From Lachnospiraceae bacterium (GTDB lineage: Bacteria > Bacillota > Clostridia > Lachnospirales > Lachnospiraceae): a stretch of DNA of 6,988 nt. Shown piece after piece: positions 1 to 6,355 of the stretch (the stretch's first letter is position 1; every line of letters starts with the position of its first letter). The DNA is taken from contig CAAGKE010000182.1 in the NCBI GenBank assembly GCA_900770325.1, positions 1 to 6,988 of the forward strand. Direction: 5' to 3'. The notes below the pieces were generated by a model. It saw only the letters and a program-made list of their open reading frames with translations. It did not search any database and was not told where the DNA came from. A program made the position numbers and the translations under genes.

Positions 1-20
1 GACGTGTGCTCTTCCGATCT
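1..20 (+). other. Illumina TruSeq read-2 adapter remnant (non-genomic)
   Basis: The first 20 bases, ending in GCTCTTCCGATCT, are identical to the 3' end of the standard Illumina TruSeq read-2 (index-side) adapter as I know it. Genomic sequence therefore starts at about base 21; one or two bases either side could belong to either source by chance. The adapter happens to stay open in the frame of the downstream gene and supplies a false GTG start at base 6. Confidence 0.96.
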
Positions 21-1478
21 AAAATAAAAATATGGACAGGATTGATTACCCTGGTACTGGCGGCAGTGATTTTGCGGTCCTATCTCATCGGTCAGACGGG
101 GATGGCTATAGGTCCGGCACTTCAGGAAAAAGAAATGCGGCAGACAGAAGTGTCTGAAAAAGACAGGGAGGAACATACCGCGGGAGAAACAGGGACACAG
201 GGAGAAACGGGGATGCAGCAGGAAACAGGGGTGCAGGAGGATGCCGGGGAGGAAAAAAATGAAGAAGTGATGGAAGAGATGCGGATCCGGGTCCTGATTA
301 AAAATAATGGCTTTCAGGGAGTATTCCATGACAAGCTGGAGATTACAGGGACCGGGCATTTCCAGGTGCAGAATGATAAAAACTTCAGTGTATATGATGC
401 GGGCAGTGTACTGACTCTGGAAGCGGAGTGTGGTTCTCAAAACGGGATGGAAGAGCAGAATACGGATATAATGGTGATTACTCCTGTGGAACCGGAGGGA
501 CAGCTTCAGATACTGAATCTGAAAAGAAGCCAGAATCCTCCGTCTTATCAGGGAAGTCTGGAGATCCTCCGTCAGGAGGAAGGATATGTGGTGATAAATG
601 AACTGCCTCTGGAGGATTATCTGCCCTCAGTGCTTTCCAGCGAAATGTCTTCTTCGTTTCCGAGTGAGGCGCTGAAAGCCCAGGCAATCAGTGCCCGTAC
701 TTATGCACTGAAACGGATGTCAGAGAAAAATGAGAGCTGTTTTGGCGCGAATCTGGATGACAGCGTTTCGTTTCAAGTGTATAATAATGTGGGAAAAGAC
801 GAAAATACAGTACAGGCAGTCCGGGATACGGCGGGTCAGGTGCTGCTGCGGGGAGAGGAATTGGCAGATGTGTTTTACTATTCCACATCCTGCGGTGTTA
901 CGGCTCAGGACAGCTTTTGCGATGAAACGGAACTTGCTTATTTCCTGGAAAACGGGCGCAGAACAGATCTGGAGCAGGAAGAACCCTGGTATCGCTGGCA
1001 GACAGCAGTGTCAGAGGGAAAAGTCCGTCAGAATCTGACAGAGATGGAGCTGGATACACCGGAACAGATCACGGGGATAAGTGTTTTGCAGCGTCAGGAA
1101 AACGGAAGGGCGCAGCTGATCGGGATTAATGGAGAAAACAGTATCCTTCAGATTTCCGGGGAGTATGAGATCCGAAGAGTGCTGGCTCCGGACAATGAGA
1201 TCTGCCTGAAGGATGGAAGTGTTTGTTCTCCTATGGAACTTTTGCCCAGTGCCTGGTTTGTACTGGAAGAGAACGGGCCGGAAAATGGGGCGGGAGAAAC
1301 CGATGACAGTCAGTCGAATGTATGGCAGCTTCTGGGAGGCGGTTTTGGTCATGGGAATGGTCTTTCCCAAAACGGAGCAAAATGTATGGCAGAGGCGGGA
1401 GCTGACTGTGAAGAAATATTGGAGTTTTATTATCCCGGTATTCAGATTGGATCATGGCATCAGAGAGGCGAAGGATAG
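21..1478 (+). CDS. SpoIID/LytB domain protein, membrane-anchored, 5'-truncated (putative peptidoglycan lytic transglycosylase)
   Basis: Residue numbers count from the artificial GTG at base 6; residues 1-5 are adapter-encoded, so the true start and a few N-terminal residues are missing. One hydrophobic segment (about 8-28) forms a signal anchor and places the rest outside the membrane. A Glu/Gly-rich linker (about 35-92) follows, then the SpoIID core. The core includes LPLEDYLPSVLSSEMSSSFP and EALKAQAISARTYA (about 199-234), VFYYSTSCG (289-297) and, near the C-terminus, GGGFGHGNGLSQNGA (444-458) followed by ILEFYYPG. In the SpoIID family the Glu of the EM motif is catalytic, here Glu213, and the enzymes cleave glycan strands stripped of stem peptides during engulfment of the forespore. 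At about 490 residues it is longer than B. subtilis SpoIID (about 340), largely because of the linker and C-terminal insertions. The neighbours are not the usual spoIID ones, so it may be a paralogue; I assign the family, not orthology. Its stop codon abuts the ribosome binding site of the next gene. Confidence 0.9.
   Translation, partial: KIKIWTGLITLVLAAVILRSYLIGQTGMAIGPALQEKEMRQTEVSEKDREEHTAGETGTQGETGMQQETGVQEDAGEEKNEEVMEEMRIRVLIKNNGFQGVFHDKLEITGTGHFQVQNDKNFSVYDAGSVLTLEAECGSQNGMEEQNTDIMVITPVEPEGQLQILNLKRSQNPPSYQGSLEILRQEEGYVVINELPLEDYLPSVLSSEMSSSFPSEALKAQAISARTYALKRMSEKNESCFGANLDDSVSFQVYNNVGKDENTVQAVRDTAGQVLLRGEELADVFYYSTSCGVTAQDSFCDETELAYFLENGRRTDLEQEEPWYRWQTAVSEGKVRQNLTEMELDTPEQITGISVLQRQENGRAQLIGINGENSILQISGEYEIRRVLAPDNEICLKDGSVCSPMELLPSAWFVLEENGPENGAGETDDSQSNVWQLLGGGFGHGNGLSQNGAKCMAEAGADCEEILEFYYPGIQIGSWHQRGEG
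186..239 (+). repeat. three 18-bp tandem repeats in the SpoIID-like linker
   Basis: Three imperfect in-frame copies of an 18-base unit (186-203, 204-221, 222-239) encode ETGTQG, ETGMQQ and ETGVQE. All copies share the codon pattern GAA-ACR-GGG-N-CAG. They sit in the acidic low-complexity linker between the membrane anchor and the SpoIID domain. Such in-frame repeats can vary in copy number by slippage without breaking the protein; that behaviour is inference here. Confidence 0.75.
1470..1475 (+). promoter_or_regulatory. ribosome binding site deciding the GTG start of the YihY-like gene
   Basis: GAAGGA ends directly before the TAG stop (1476-1478) of the SpoIID-like gene and lies nine bases before the GTG at 1485. 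No in-frame ATG lies nearby; the ATG at 1493 is in another frame. The overlap with the end of the upstream gene suggests that ribosomes finishing that gene help start this one. Confidence 0.7.
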
Positions 1479-1484
1479 ACGAGA

Positions 1485-2333
1485 GTGGAAAAATGGAAGG
1501 AAAAAAAGGCGGTCCGGTTTGCCCTTTTGTTTTGGCGTAAAATCAAGTATGACCGCGTTGATGTATATACGGCACAGGCCAGCTTTTATATTATTATGAG
1601 TATAGCGCCGATCGTTATGCTGCTGTTTACCGTATTGAAATTTACACCGCTGACGCAGCAGATGATTATGGATACGCTGGGAACCTTTTTGAATCAGAAT
1701 ATTATGGATACGGTACAGGGAATGGTGGCCAGTATTTATAATGGCACTTCTGTGACGCTGATTTCCTTTGCGACCTTGTCGCTGCTGTGGGTAGCAGGAA
1801 AAGGAATCATGGGAATGATGAACGGTCTGAACAATATCCATGGATTATGGGAAAACAGAAACTATCTGCGAAGACGGCTGACAGCTTCATTTTATACGGT
1901 GCTGATGGTGATCGCATTGATCCTTGCGGTCGCGATTTTGATGTTTGGTTTTAAATTTCAGGGATATTTGTGTGAACTTTTTCCCATGCTGCTGGAGCAT
2001 CAGAAGGAGCTGATCTATTTTCAGACACTTGTGGCGCTTTGCCTGCTGGTTCTGATTTTTGATGCGCTGTATGTATTTCTTCCAAACCGGAGGAAACGGT
2101 TTCTGACACAGCTGCCGGGAGCGGTTTTTACCACTCTGTCCTGGTGCGCATTTTCCTATTTTTTCACAGCTTATCTGGGAATGGCCAAAAATATGTCTGT
2201 GATCTATGGAGGACTGGTAACGCTGGTGGTCTCTTTGCTCTGGCTTTACAGTTGCATGTATCTGTGGTTTATCGGGGCGGAATTAAATGCTTATCTGGAG
2301 AATAAGGAAAGTTTTTCAAATGAAAGAACTTGA
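1485..2333 (+). CDS. YihY/BrkB-family integral membrane protein
   Basis: The 282-residue protein matches the YihY/virulence factor BrkB family in length and sequence style. I see about six membrane segments: 32-53, 88-111, 132-157, 177-199, 210-231 and 236-267. Family-like stretches are YTAQASFYIIMSIAPIVMLL near the N-terminus, SLLWVAGKGIMGMMNGLNNIHG in the middle, FLPNRRKR in a basic loop after helix four, and GGLVTLVVSLLWLYSCMYLWFIGAELNAYLE at the C-terminus. The N-terminus is strongly basic (KWKEKK, RKIKYDR), consistent with a cytoplasmic position. The family was once annotated as ribonuclease BN, which was an error; its molecular function is not settled, and transport or envelope roles have been suggested. 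It starts with GTG, six bases after the stop of the SpoIID-like gene, so the two are almost certainly co-transcribed. No clear intrinsic terminator follows it. Confidence 0.92.
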   Translation: MEKWKEKKAVRFALLFWRKIKYDRVDVYTAQASFYIIMSIAPIVMLLFTVLKFTPLTQQMIMDTLGTFLNQNIMDTVQGMVASIYNGTSVTLISFATLSLLWVAGKGIMGMMNGLNNIHGLWENRNYLRRRLTASFYTVLMVIALILAVAILMFGFKFQGYLCELFPMLLEHQKELIYFQTLVALCLLVLIFDALYVFLPNRRKRFLTQLPGAVFTTLSWCAFSYFFTAYLGMAKNMSVIYGGLVTLVVSLLWLYSCMYLWFIGAELNAYLENKESFSNERT

Positions 2334-2357
2334 CAGAACAGGAAAGTGTGTTAAACT
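2330..2357 (+). promoter_or_regulatory. possible sigma-A-type promoter for the pheST leader
   Basis: A perfect -35 hexamer TTGACA (2330-2335) overlaps the TGA stop of the YihY-like gene. After a 16-base spacer comes TAAACT (2352-2357), which matches four of six positions of TATAAT. This would place the start of transcription near 2364, about 120 bases before the T-box. The -35 is strong and the -10 mediocre; I found no better pair closer to the T-box. Confidence 0.45.
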
Positions 2358-2488
2358 TGAACCATGGTGCTGTTTGCGGGCACGGGAAGAATGACGTTAA
2401 GAATGATGAGGCTTCCTGCTGCATCAAAAAAAGGCACAGATAAAGGAATAGAAAAGGCAAGGATAGCGTTTAGTAGAGAATCATGTTT
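2358..2488 (+). other. non-coding stretch between the YihY-like gene and the T-box
   Basis: I see no supported gene here. There is a weak GTGC/GCAC inverted repeat near 2366-2383 without a following T-run, and an A-run at about 2426-2432. No convincing intrinsic terminator for the upstream operon is visible, so read-through into the pheS leader is possible. If the promoter at 2330 is real, this stretch is the first part of the pheST leader. Confidence 0.5.
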
Positions 2489-2718
2489 CCTTCAGAGAGA
2501 AGATGCCGGAGGCTGAAAACATCTTCAGGTTCAGATGATTTTTGAATTTCCCGCTGGAGCCGCATTTCTGAAAGGGTTTTCCGCCGGAAAAGGATGGAAG
2601 TATCCCGATTAGGATATGACGTTATATGCACGTTACGCAGACAAAGTGCCCGTGAAAGCGGGAAACAGGGTGGTACCACGGAAATTTTGCTTCGTCCCTA
2701 TGGGGACGGGGTTTTTTT
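2489..2718 (+). promoter_or_regulatory. T-box riboswitch, tRNA-Phe responsive, upstream of pheST
   Basis: The T-box signature AGGGTGGTACCACG is at 2667-2680. It folds as a canonical antiterminator: AGGG (2667-2670) with CCCT (2696-2699), a seven-base bulge TGGTACC (2671-2677), then ACG (2678-2680) with CGT (2693-2695). The variable base T2674 would pair with discriminator A73, as expected for bacterial tRNA-Phe. Upstream, Stem I can form from CCTTCAG (2489-2495) with CTGAAAGG (2568-2575, one bulged A) and from ATGC plus GGCT (2503-2506, 2511-2514) with AGCC-GCAT (2558-2565), with an AGAGAGAAG GA-type motif on the 5' side. The best specifier candidate is TTC at 2566-2568, a Phe codon. Further hairpins are TTTTCC/GGAAAA (2577-2591), TATCC/GGATA (2601-2616) and CCCG/CGGG (2649-2662, likely Stem III). 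Uncharged tRNA would favour antitermination and raise pheST expression. The antiterminator is certain by eye; the Stem I fold and specifier are my proposal. Confidence 0.95.
2690..2718 (+). terminator. T-box intrinsic terminator
   Basis: CGTCCC (2693-2698) pairs with GGGACG (2703-2708) around a TATG loop. The stem can extend by G-U and G-C pairs to C2690-G2711, and seven T residues (2712-2718) follow. The 5' strand of this stem is the same segment that forms the 3' strand of the antiterminator, so the two structures exclude each other. Confidence 0.93.
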
Positions 2719-2734
2719 GTTGTTTGGGAAGCTT

Positions 2735-2768
2735 TTCCGCGTATTCAGCGTGAAAACGTTTCGCGGGA
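2735..2768 (+). other. two-part hairpin with GAAA tetraloop in the pheS leader
   Basis: CCGCG (2737-2741) pairs perfectly with CGCGG (2762-2766), extendable by a U-G and a U-A pair. Inside, AGCGT (2747-2751) pairs with ACGTT (2756-2760, one G-U pair) and closes a GAAA loop of the GNRA type. A small asymmetric internal loop separates the two helices. No T-run follows, so it is not a terminator. It lies between the T-box terminator and the pheS ribosome binding site and would be present only in full-length transcripts. Its role is unknown. Confidence 0.5.
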
Positions 2769-2808
2769 CAGCGGCACTTGAACAGTAACAGAAGAAAATT
2801 CCGTGCAG

Positions 2809-2815
2809 AAAGGAG
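2809..2815 (+). promoter_or_regulatory. pheS ribosome binding site
   Basis: AAAGGAG lies five bases before the ATG at 2821 and fixes that start. An in-frame GTG at 2803 would put this site inside the coding region and has no ribosome binding site of its own, so I reject it. Confidence 0.9.
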
Positions 2816-2820
2816 ATATT

Positions 2821-3840
2821 ATGAAAGAAAGACTTCAGGAAATTAAAGAACAGGCAATGAAGCGGATTTCGGAAGCTGACAATCTGGACAGGCTGAATGA
2901 TGTCCGGGTCGCTTTTTTAGGCAAGAAAGGGGAACTGACTGTCGTATTAAAAGGGATGAAGGATGTGGCTCCCCAGGACCGGCCGCTGGTCGGTCAGATG
3001 GTGAATGACACCAGAGCAAGCATTGAGGGATTTTTGGAAGAGACAAAGAAGAGACTGGAAAATAAGGCCAGAGAGCTTCAGATGGAGCGGGAAGTGATCG
3101 ATGTTACACTGCCGGCAAAGAAGAATCCGGTAGGCCATCGTCATCCCAATACCATTGCCCAGGAAGAGGTGGAACGCATTTTCATCGGTATGGGATATGA
3201 GGTGATCGAGGGACCGGAAATTGAATATGACGAGTACAATTTTGAAAAACTGAATATTCCGGCAAATCATCCGGCCAAGGATGAACAGGATACTTTCTAT
3301 ATTACAAAGGATATTGTGCTGCGTACCCAGACTTCTCCGGTACAGGCCCGTGTGATGGAGCAGGGCAAGCTGCCGATCCGTATGATTTCTCCGGGACGGG
3401 TTTTCCGTTCGGATGAGGTAGACGCTACTCATTCCCCCTCTTTCCATCAGATTGAAGGACTGGTGATCGATAAAAATATTACCTTTGCCGATCTGAAGGG
3501 AACACTGGCTGAGTTCGCAAAACAGCTGTTCGGGGAAGATACAAAGACAAAGTTCCGTCCTCACCATTTCCCGTTCACTGAGCCCAGTGCAGAGGTGGAT
3601 GTATCCTGCTTTAAATGCGGCGGAAAGGGATGCCGTTTCTGTAAAGGCAGCGGCTGGATCGAGATTCTGGGCTGCGGTATGGTTCATCCCCACGTACTGG
3701 AGATGTGCGGCATTGATCCCAATGAGTATACAGGCTTTGCTTTCGGTGTTGGTCTGGAGCGTATCGCACTGCTGAAATATGAGATTGATGATATGCGTCT
3801 GCTGTATGAGAACGATTATCGCTTCCTGAAGCAGTTCTAA
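2821..3840 (+). CDS. pheS: phenylalanine--tRNA ligase subunit alpha
   Basis: Alpha subunit of the cytoplasmic heterotetrameric phenylalanyl-tRNA synthetase, which attaches Phe to tRNA-Phe using ATP. The 339-residue length is typical. An N-terminal helical coiled-coil region (about 1-95) is followed by the class II catalytic core: motif 1 around GHRHPNTIAQEEVERIF (105-121), motif 2 around RMISPGRVFRSDEVDATHSPSFHQIEG (187-213), and motif 3 at GFAFGVGLERIALLKY (305-320). Ala307 in the FAFG motif corresponds to E. coli Ala294, which shapes the Phe pocket, so normal specificity is expected. Cys263, Cys266, Cys271 and Cys274 form a CxxC...CxxC cluster (SCFKCGGKGCRFCKGSGW), a knuckle-like insert I associate with Firmicute PheS. 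Expression is under the upstream T-box. pheT follows after 23 bases. Confidence 0.99.
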   Translation: MKERLQEIKEQAMKRISEADNLDRLNDVRVAFLGKKGELTVVLKGMKDVAPQDRPLVGQMVNDTRASIEGFLEETKKRLENKARELQMEREVIDVTLPAKKNPVGHRHPNTIAQEEVERIFIGMGYEVIEGPEIEYDEYNFEKLNIPANHPAKDEQDTFYITKDIVLRTQTSPVQARVMEQGKLPIRMISPGRVFRSDEVDATHSPSFHQIEGLVIDKNITFADLKGTLAEFAKQLFGEDTKTKFRPHHFPFTEPSAEVDVSCFKCGGKGCRFCKGSGWIEILGCGMVHPHVLEMCGIDPNEYTGFAFGVGLERIALLKYEIDDMRLLYENDYRFLKQF

Positions 3841-3863
3841 CCGGTTGAATGGAGGGAAAATAG

Positions 3864-6281
3864 ATGAATACAACATTATCATGGATAAAAGCATATGTTC
3901 CGGATCTTGATGTGACCGCGCAGGAATATACAGATGCAATGACTTTAAGCGGCACCAAGGTAGAGGGATATGTAAAAGCTGATGCAGATCTGGATAAGAT
4001 CGTGATCGGCCAGATTGAGAAAATTGAGCAGCATCCCGATGCGGATAAGCTGATTATCTGCCAGGTAAACATTGGAACGGATACGATCCAGATCGTTACC
4101 GGTGCGCCCAATGTAAAAGAGGGGGATAAGGTTCCGGTGGTACTGGACGGCGGAAAGGTGGCCGGCGGCCATGACGGAAAGATGACTCCCGGCGGTATTA
4201 CGATTAAAAAGGGTAAGTTAAGAGGTATCGAGTCCAACGGTATGATGTGCTCTATTGAGGAGCTGGGTTCCAGCAGAGAAATGTATCCGGAAGCTCCGGA
4301 ACTGGGAATCTATATCTTCCCGGAGGATGCGCAGGTTGGATCGGATGCCATCAAGGCGCTGGGGCTGGATGATGTAAATTTTGAGTATGAGATCACTTCC
4401 AACCGCGTGGACTGCTACAGTGTGATCGGTATTGCCAGAGAAGCGGCAGCCACTTTCCGGAAGGAATTCCATCCTCCGGTAGTGACACCCACCGGAAACA
4501 GTGAGGATGCCAATGATTATGTAAAGGTGACCGTGCAGGATCCGGATCTGTGCCCCAGATACTGTGCGAGAGTGGTGAAGAATATCCATATTGCCCCGTC
4601 TCCCCAGTGGATGCAGAGAAGGCTGGCAGCGGCGGGTATCCGTCCCATCAATAACATTGTGGATATCACCAACTATGTGATGGAAGAGTATGGACAGCCT
4701 ATGCATGCCTATGATTATGACCAGATCGCAGGCCATGAGATCATCGTGCGCCGTGCAGCTGCAGGAGAAAAGTTTGTCACCCTGGACGGTCAGGAGCGTC
4801 TGATGGATGAAAATGTACTGATGATCTGTGATGGAGACAAATCCGTAGGTATTGCCGGTATCATGGGCGGTGAAAATTCCATGATTACGGATGATGTCAA
4901 GACCATGATGTTTGAGGCGGCCTGCTTTGACGGCACCAATATCCGTCTTTCCGCAAAGCGGATCGGACTGCGTACCGAAGCTTCCGGAAAGTTTGAAAAG
5001 GGCCTGGATCCAAACAATGCCAAGTCCGCCATTGATCGTGCCTGCCAGCTGATTGAAGAACTGGGCGCCGGTGAAGTGGTTGGCGGTATGGTAGATGTTT
5101 ACAGTAAGGTGAAGGAGCCGGTGAGAGTGAAATTTGAGCCGGAGAAGATCAATGCCCTGCTGGGAACCCGGATCTCCAAAGAGGAAATGCTGGGATATTT
5201 TAAGAAAATCGAACTGGAATATGATGAAAGCACCAATGAAATCGTGGCTCCCACCTTCCGTCATGATATTTTCCGCACTGCAGACCTGGCGGAGGAAGTG
5301 GCCCGTTTCTATGGTTATGACAATATTCCCACCACGCTTCCTTCCGGAGAGGCAACCACCGGAAAGAAATCCAAGAAGATGCGTATTGAGGAGCTGGCCA
5401 GAGAGATTGCTGAGTTCTGTGGTTTCTCTCAGGGAATGAGCTATTCCTTTGAAAGCCCCAGAATATATGACAAGCTGCTGATTCCGCAGGATTCTCCTCT
5501 GCGTCAGGCGATTCAGATCAGCAATCCGCTGGGTGAGGATTTCAGTATTATGCGTACAGTTTCCCTGAACGGCATGCTGTCCTCTCTGGCTTTTAACTAT
5601 AACCACAGAAATAAAAATGTGAAGCTGTATGAGCTGGGAAATATTTATCTTCCCAAGAGCCTGCCGCTGACAGAACTGCCGGATGAGCGGATGCAGTTCA
5701 CCCTGGGTATGTATGGAGAAGGAGATTTCTTTACCATGAAGGGCGTGATCGAGGAATTTCTGGAGAAAGCAGGCATGAAGGGCAAAAAGACCTATGATCC
5801 TTCTGATAAAAAGCCGTTTTTACATCCGGGACGTCAGGCTGATGTGATTTATGACGGAAAGAAGATCGGTTATCTGGGTGAGATCCATCCGCTGGTAATG
5901 GATAATTACGGTCTGGGTGAGAAAACCTATGTAGCAGTACTGGATATGCCTTATGTGGTTGAGATGGCTACCTTTGACCGGAAATATACCGGCATCGCCC
6001 GTTTCCCGGCAGTGACCAGAGATATCAGTATGGTGGTGCCGAAAAAGGTAAGCGCAGGACAGATCGAAGCAATGATCCAGCAGAGAGGCGGAAAGATTCT
6101 GGAGGGCTACCAGTTATTTGATATTTATGAAGGAGCTCAGATCAAAGAGGGATTTAAGTCCATGGCATATTCCATTCGTTTCCGCGCGAATGACAGAACG
6201 CTGGAAGAGAATGATATTACGGCTGCTATGAAGAAGATCTGGAATGGTCTGGAATCTCTTGGAATTGAGATCCGGTCCTGA
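3864..6281 (+). CDS. pheT: phenylalanine--tRNA ligase subunit beta
   Basis: Beta subunit of phenylalanyl-tRNA synthetase; it binds tRNA and edits mischarged Tyr-tRNA-Phe. The 805 residues show the complete bacterial domain set: an N-terminal segment, an OB-fold tRNA-binding domain (about 41-155, with VIGQIEKIEQHPDADKL and VTGAPNV), the B3/B4 editing domain (about 210-395), B5 (about 415-490, ending DLAEEVARFYGYDNIPTTLP), a catalytic-like core without active-site function (about 500-700), and the C-terminal FDX-ACB anticodon-binding domain (about 708-803, FPAVTRDISMVV). His281 in PMHAYD and Glu337 in MGGEN appear to match E. coli editing residues His261 and Glu334, so editing should be intact. 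The ATG is preceded by GGAGGG (3851-3856) at seven bases. It is co-transcribed with pheS; I see no frameshift or truncation. Confidence 0.99.
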   Translation: MNTTLSWIKAYVPDLDVTAQEYTDAMTLSGTKVEGYVKADADLDKIVIGQIEKIEQHPDADKLIICQVNIGTDTIQIVTGAPNVKEGDKVPVVLDGGKVAGGHDGKMTPGGITIKKGKLRGIESNGMMCSIEELGSSREMYPEAPELGIYIFPEDAQVGSDAIKALGLDDVNFEYEITSNRVDCYSVIGIAREAAATFRKEFHPPVVTPTGNSEDANDYVKVTVQDPDLCPRYCARVVKNIHIAPSPQWMQRRLAAAGIRPINNIVDITNYVMEEYGQPMHAYDYDQIAGHEIIVRRAAAGEKFVTLDGQERLMDENVLMICDGDKSVGIAGIMGGENSMITDDVKTMMFEAACFDGTNIRLSAKRIGLRTEASGKFEKGLDPNNAKSAIDRACQLIEELGAGEVVGGMVDVYSKVKEPVRVKFEPEKINALLGTRISKEEMLGYFKKIELEYDESTNEIVAPTFRHDIFRTADLAEEVARFYGYDNIPTTLPSGEATTGKKSKKMRIEELAREIAEFCGFSQGMSYSFESPRIYDKLLIPQDSPLRQAIQISNPLGEDFSIMRTVSLNGMLSSLAFNYNHRNKNVKLYELGNIYLPKSLPLTELPDERMQFTLGMYGEGDFFTMKGVIEEFLEKAGMKGKKTYDPSDKKPFLHPGRQADVIYDGKKIGYLGEIHPLVMDNYGLGEKTYVAVLDMPYVVEMATFDRKYTGIARFPAVTRDISMVVPKKVSAGQIEAMIQQRGGKILEGYQLFDIYEGAQIKEGFKSMAYSIRFRANDRTLEENDITAAMKKIWNGLESLGIEIRS

Positions 6282-6312
6282 CTTTGCAGCGGCCCTGTAA
6301 TCAGTTAAATAA

Positions 6313-6338
6313 GTTACTGCGAGTGACGCAGCAGGAAC
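6313..6338 (+). repeat. inverted repeat between pheT and the phosphatase gene
   Basis: CTGCG (6317-6321) and CGCAG (6327-6331) form a perfect five-pair stem with an AGTGA loop. An outer GTT/AAC pairing (6313-6315 with 6336-6338) is possible across an internal loop. No T-run follows, so it is unlikely to terminate transcription. It covers an AGGA (6333-6336) that could serve the alternative ATG at 6344. Confidence 0.35.
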
Positions 6339-6345
6339 TCGAAAT

Positions 6346-6351
6346 GAGGTG
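6346..6351 (+). promoter_or_regulatory. ribosome binding site of the phosphatase gene
   Basis: GAGGTG lies just before the ATG at 6356 (six bases from the GAGG core). This favours 6356 over the in-frame ATG at 6344, which has only AGGA at seven bases and would add MRCG ahead of the usual family N-terminus. Confidence 0.6.
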
Positions 6352-6355
6352 CGGC

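Noticed and set aside
2366..2432. Possible terminator after the YihY-like gene
   Set aside because: The GTGC/GCAC repeat has no T-run, and the nearby A-run is on the wrong side of any stem on either strand.
2594..2788. 64-codon + strand open frame in the pheS leader
   Set aside because: It runs through the T-box antiterminator and terminator, so its coding appearance is explained by RNA structure. I see no supported leader peptide.
2803..2820. Upstream in-frame GTG start for pheS
   Set aside because: The strong AAAGGAG would lie inside the coding region, and family N-termini begin at the ATG at 2821.
2947..3939. 330-codon open frame on the - strand opposite pheS
   Set aside because: It lies fully antisense to a clear pheS, its translation resembles no family I know, and it has no convincing ribosome binding site. 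It is a by-product of pheS codon use.
4218..5606. 462-codon open frame on the - strand opposite pheT
   Set aside because: Length alone is impressive, but the translation is His/Ile-rich and unlike a folded family I know. It mirrors the codon pattern of pheT, which is intact on the + strand.
6284..6311. Possible promoter TTGCAG with TAAATA after pheT
   Set aside because: Both boxes match consensus poorly, so it is not distinguishable from chance.
6284..6355. TTG start that would lengthen the phosphatase by 24 residues
   Set aside because: It begins three bases after the pheT stop without a ribosome binding site, and the added residues are not family-like. The RHG motif normally lies within about ten residues of the N-terminus.
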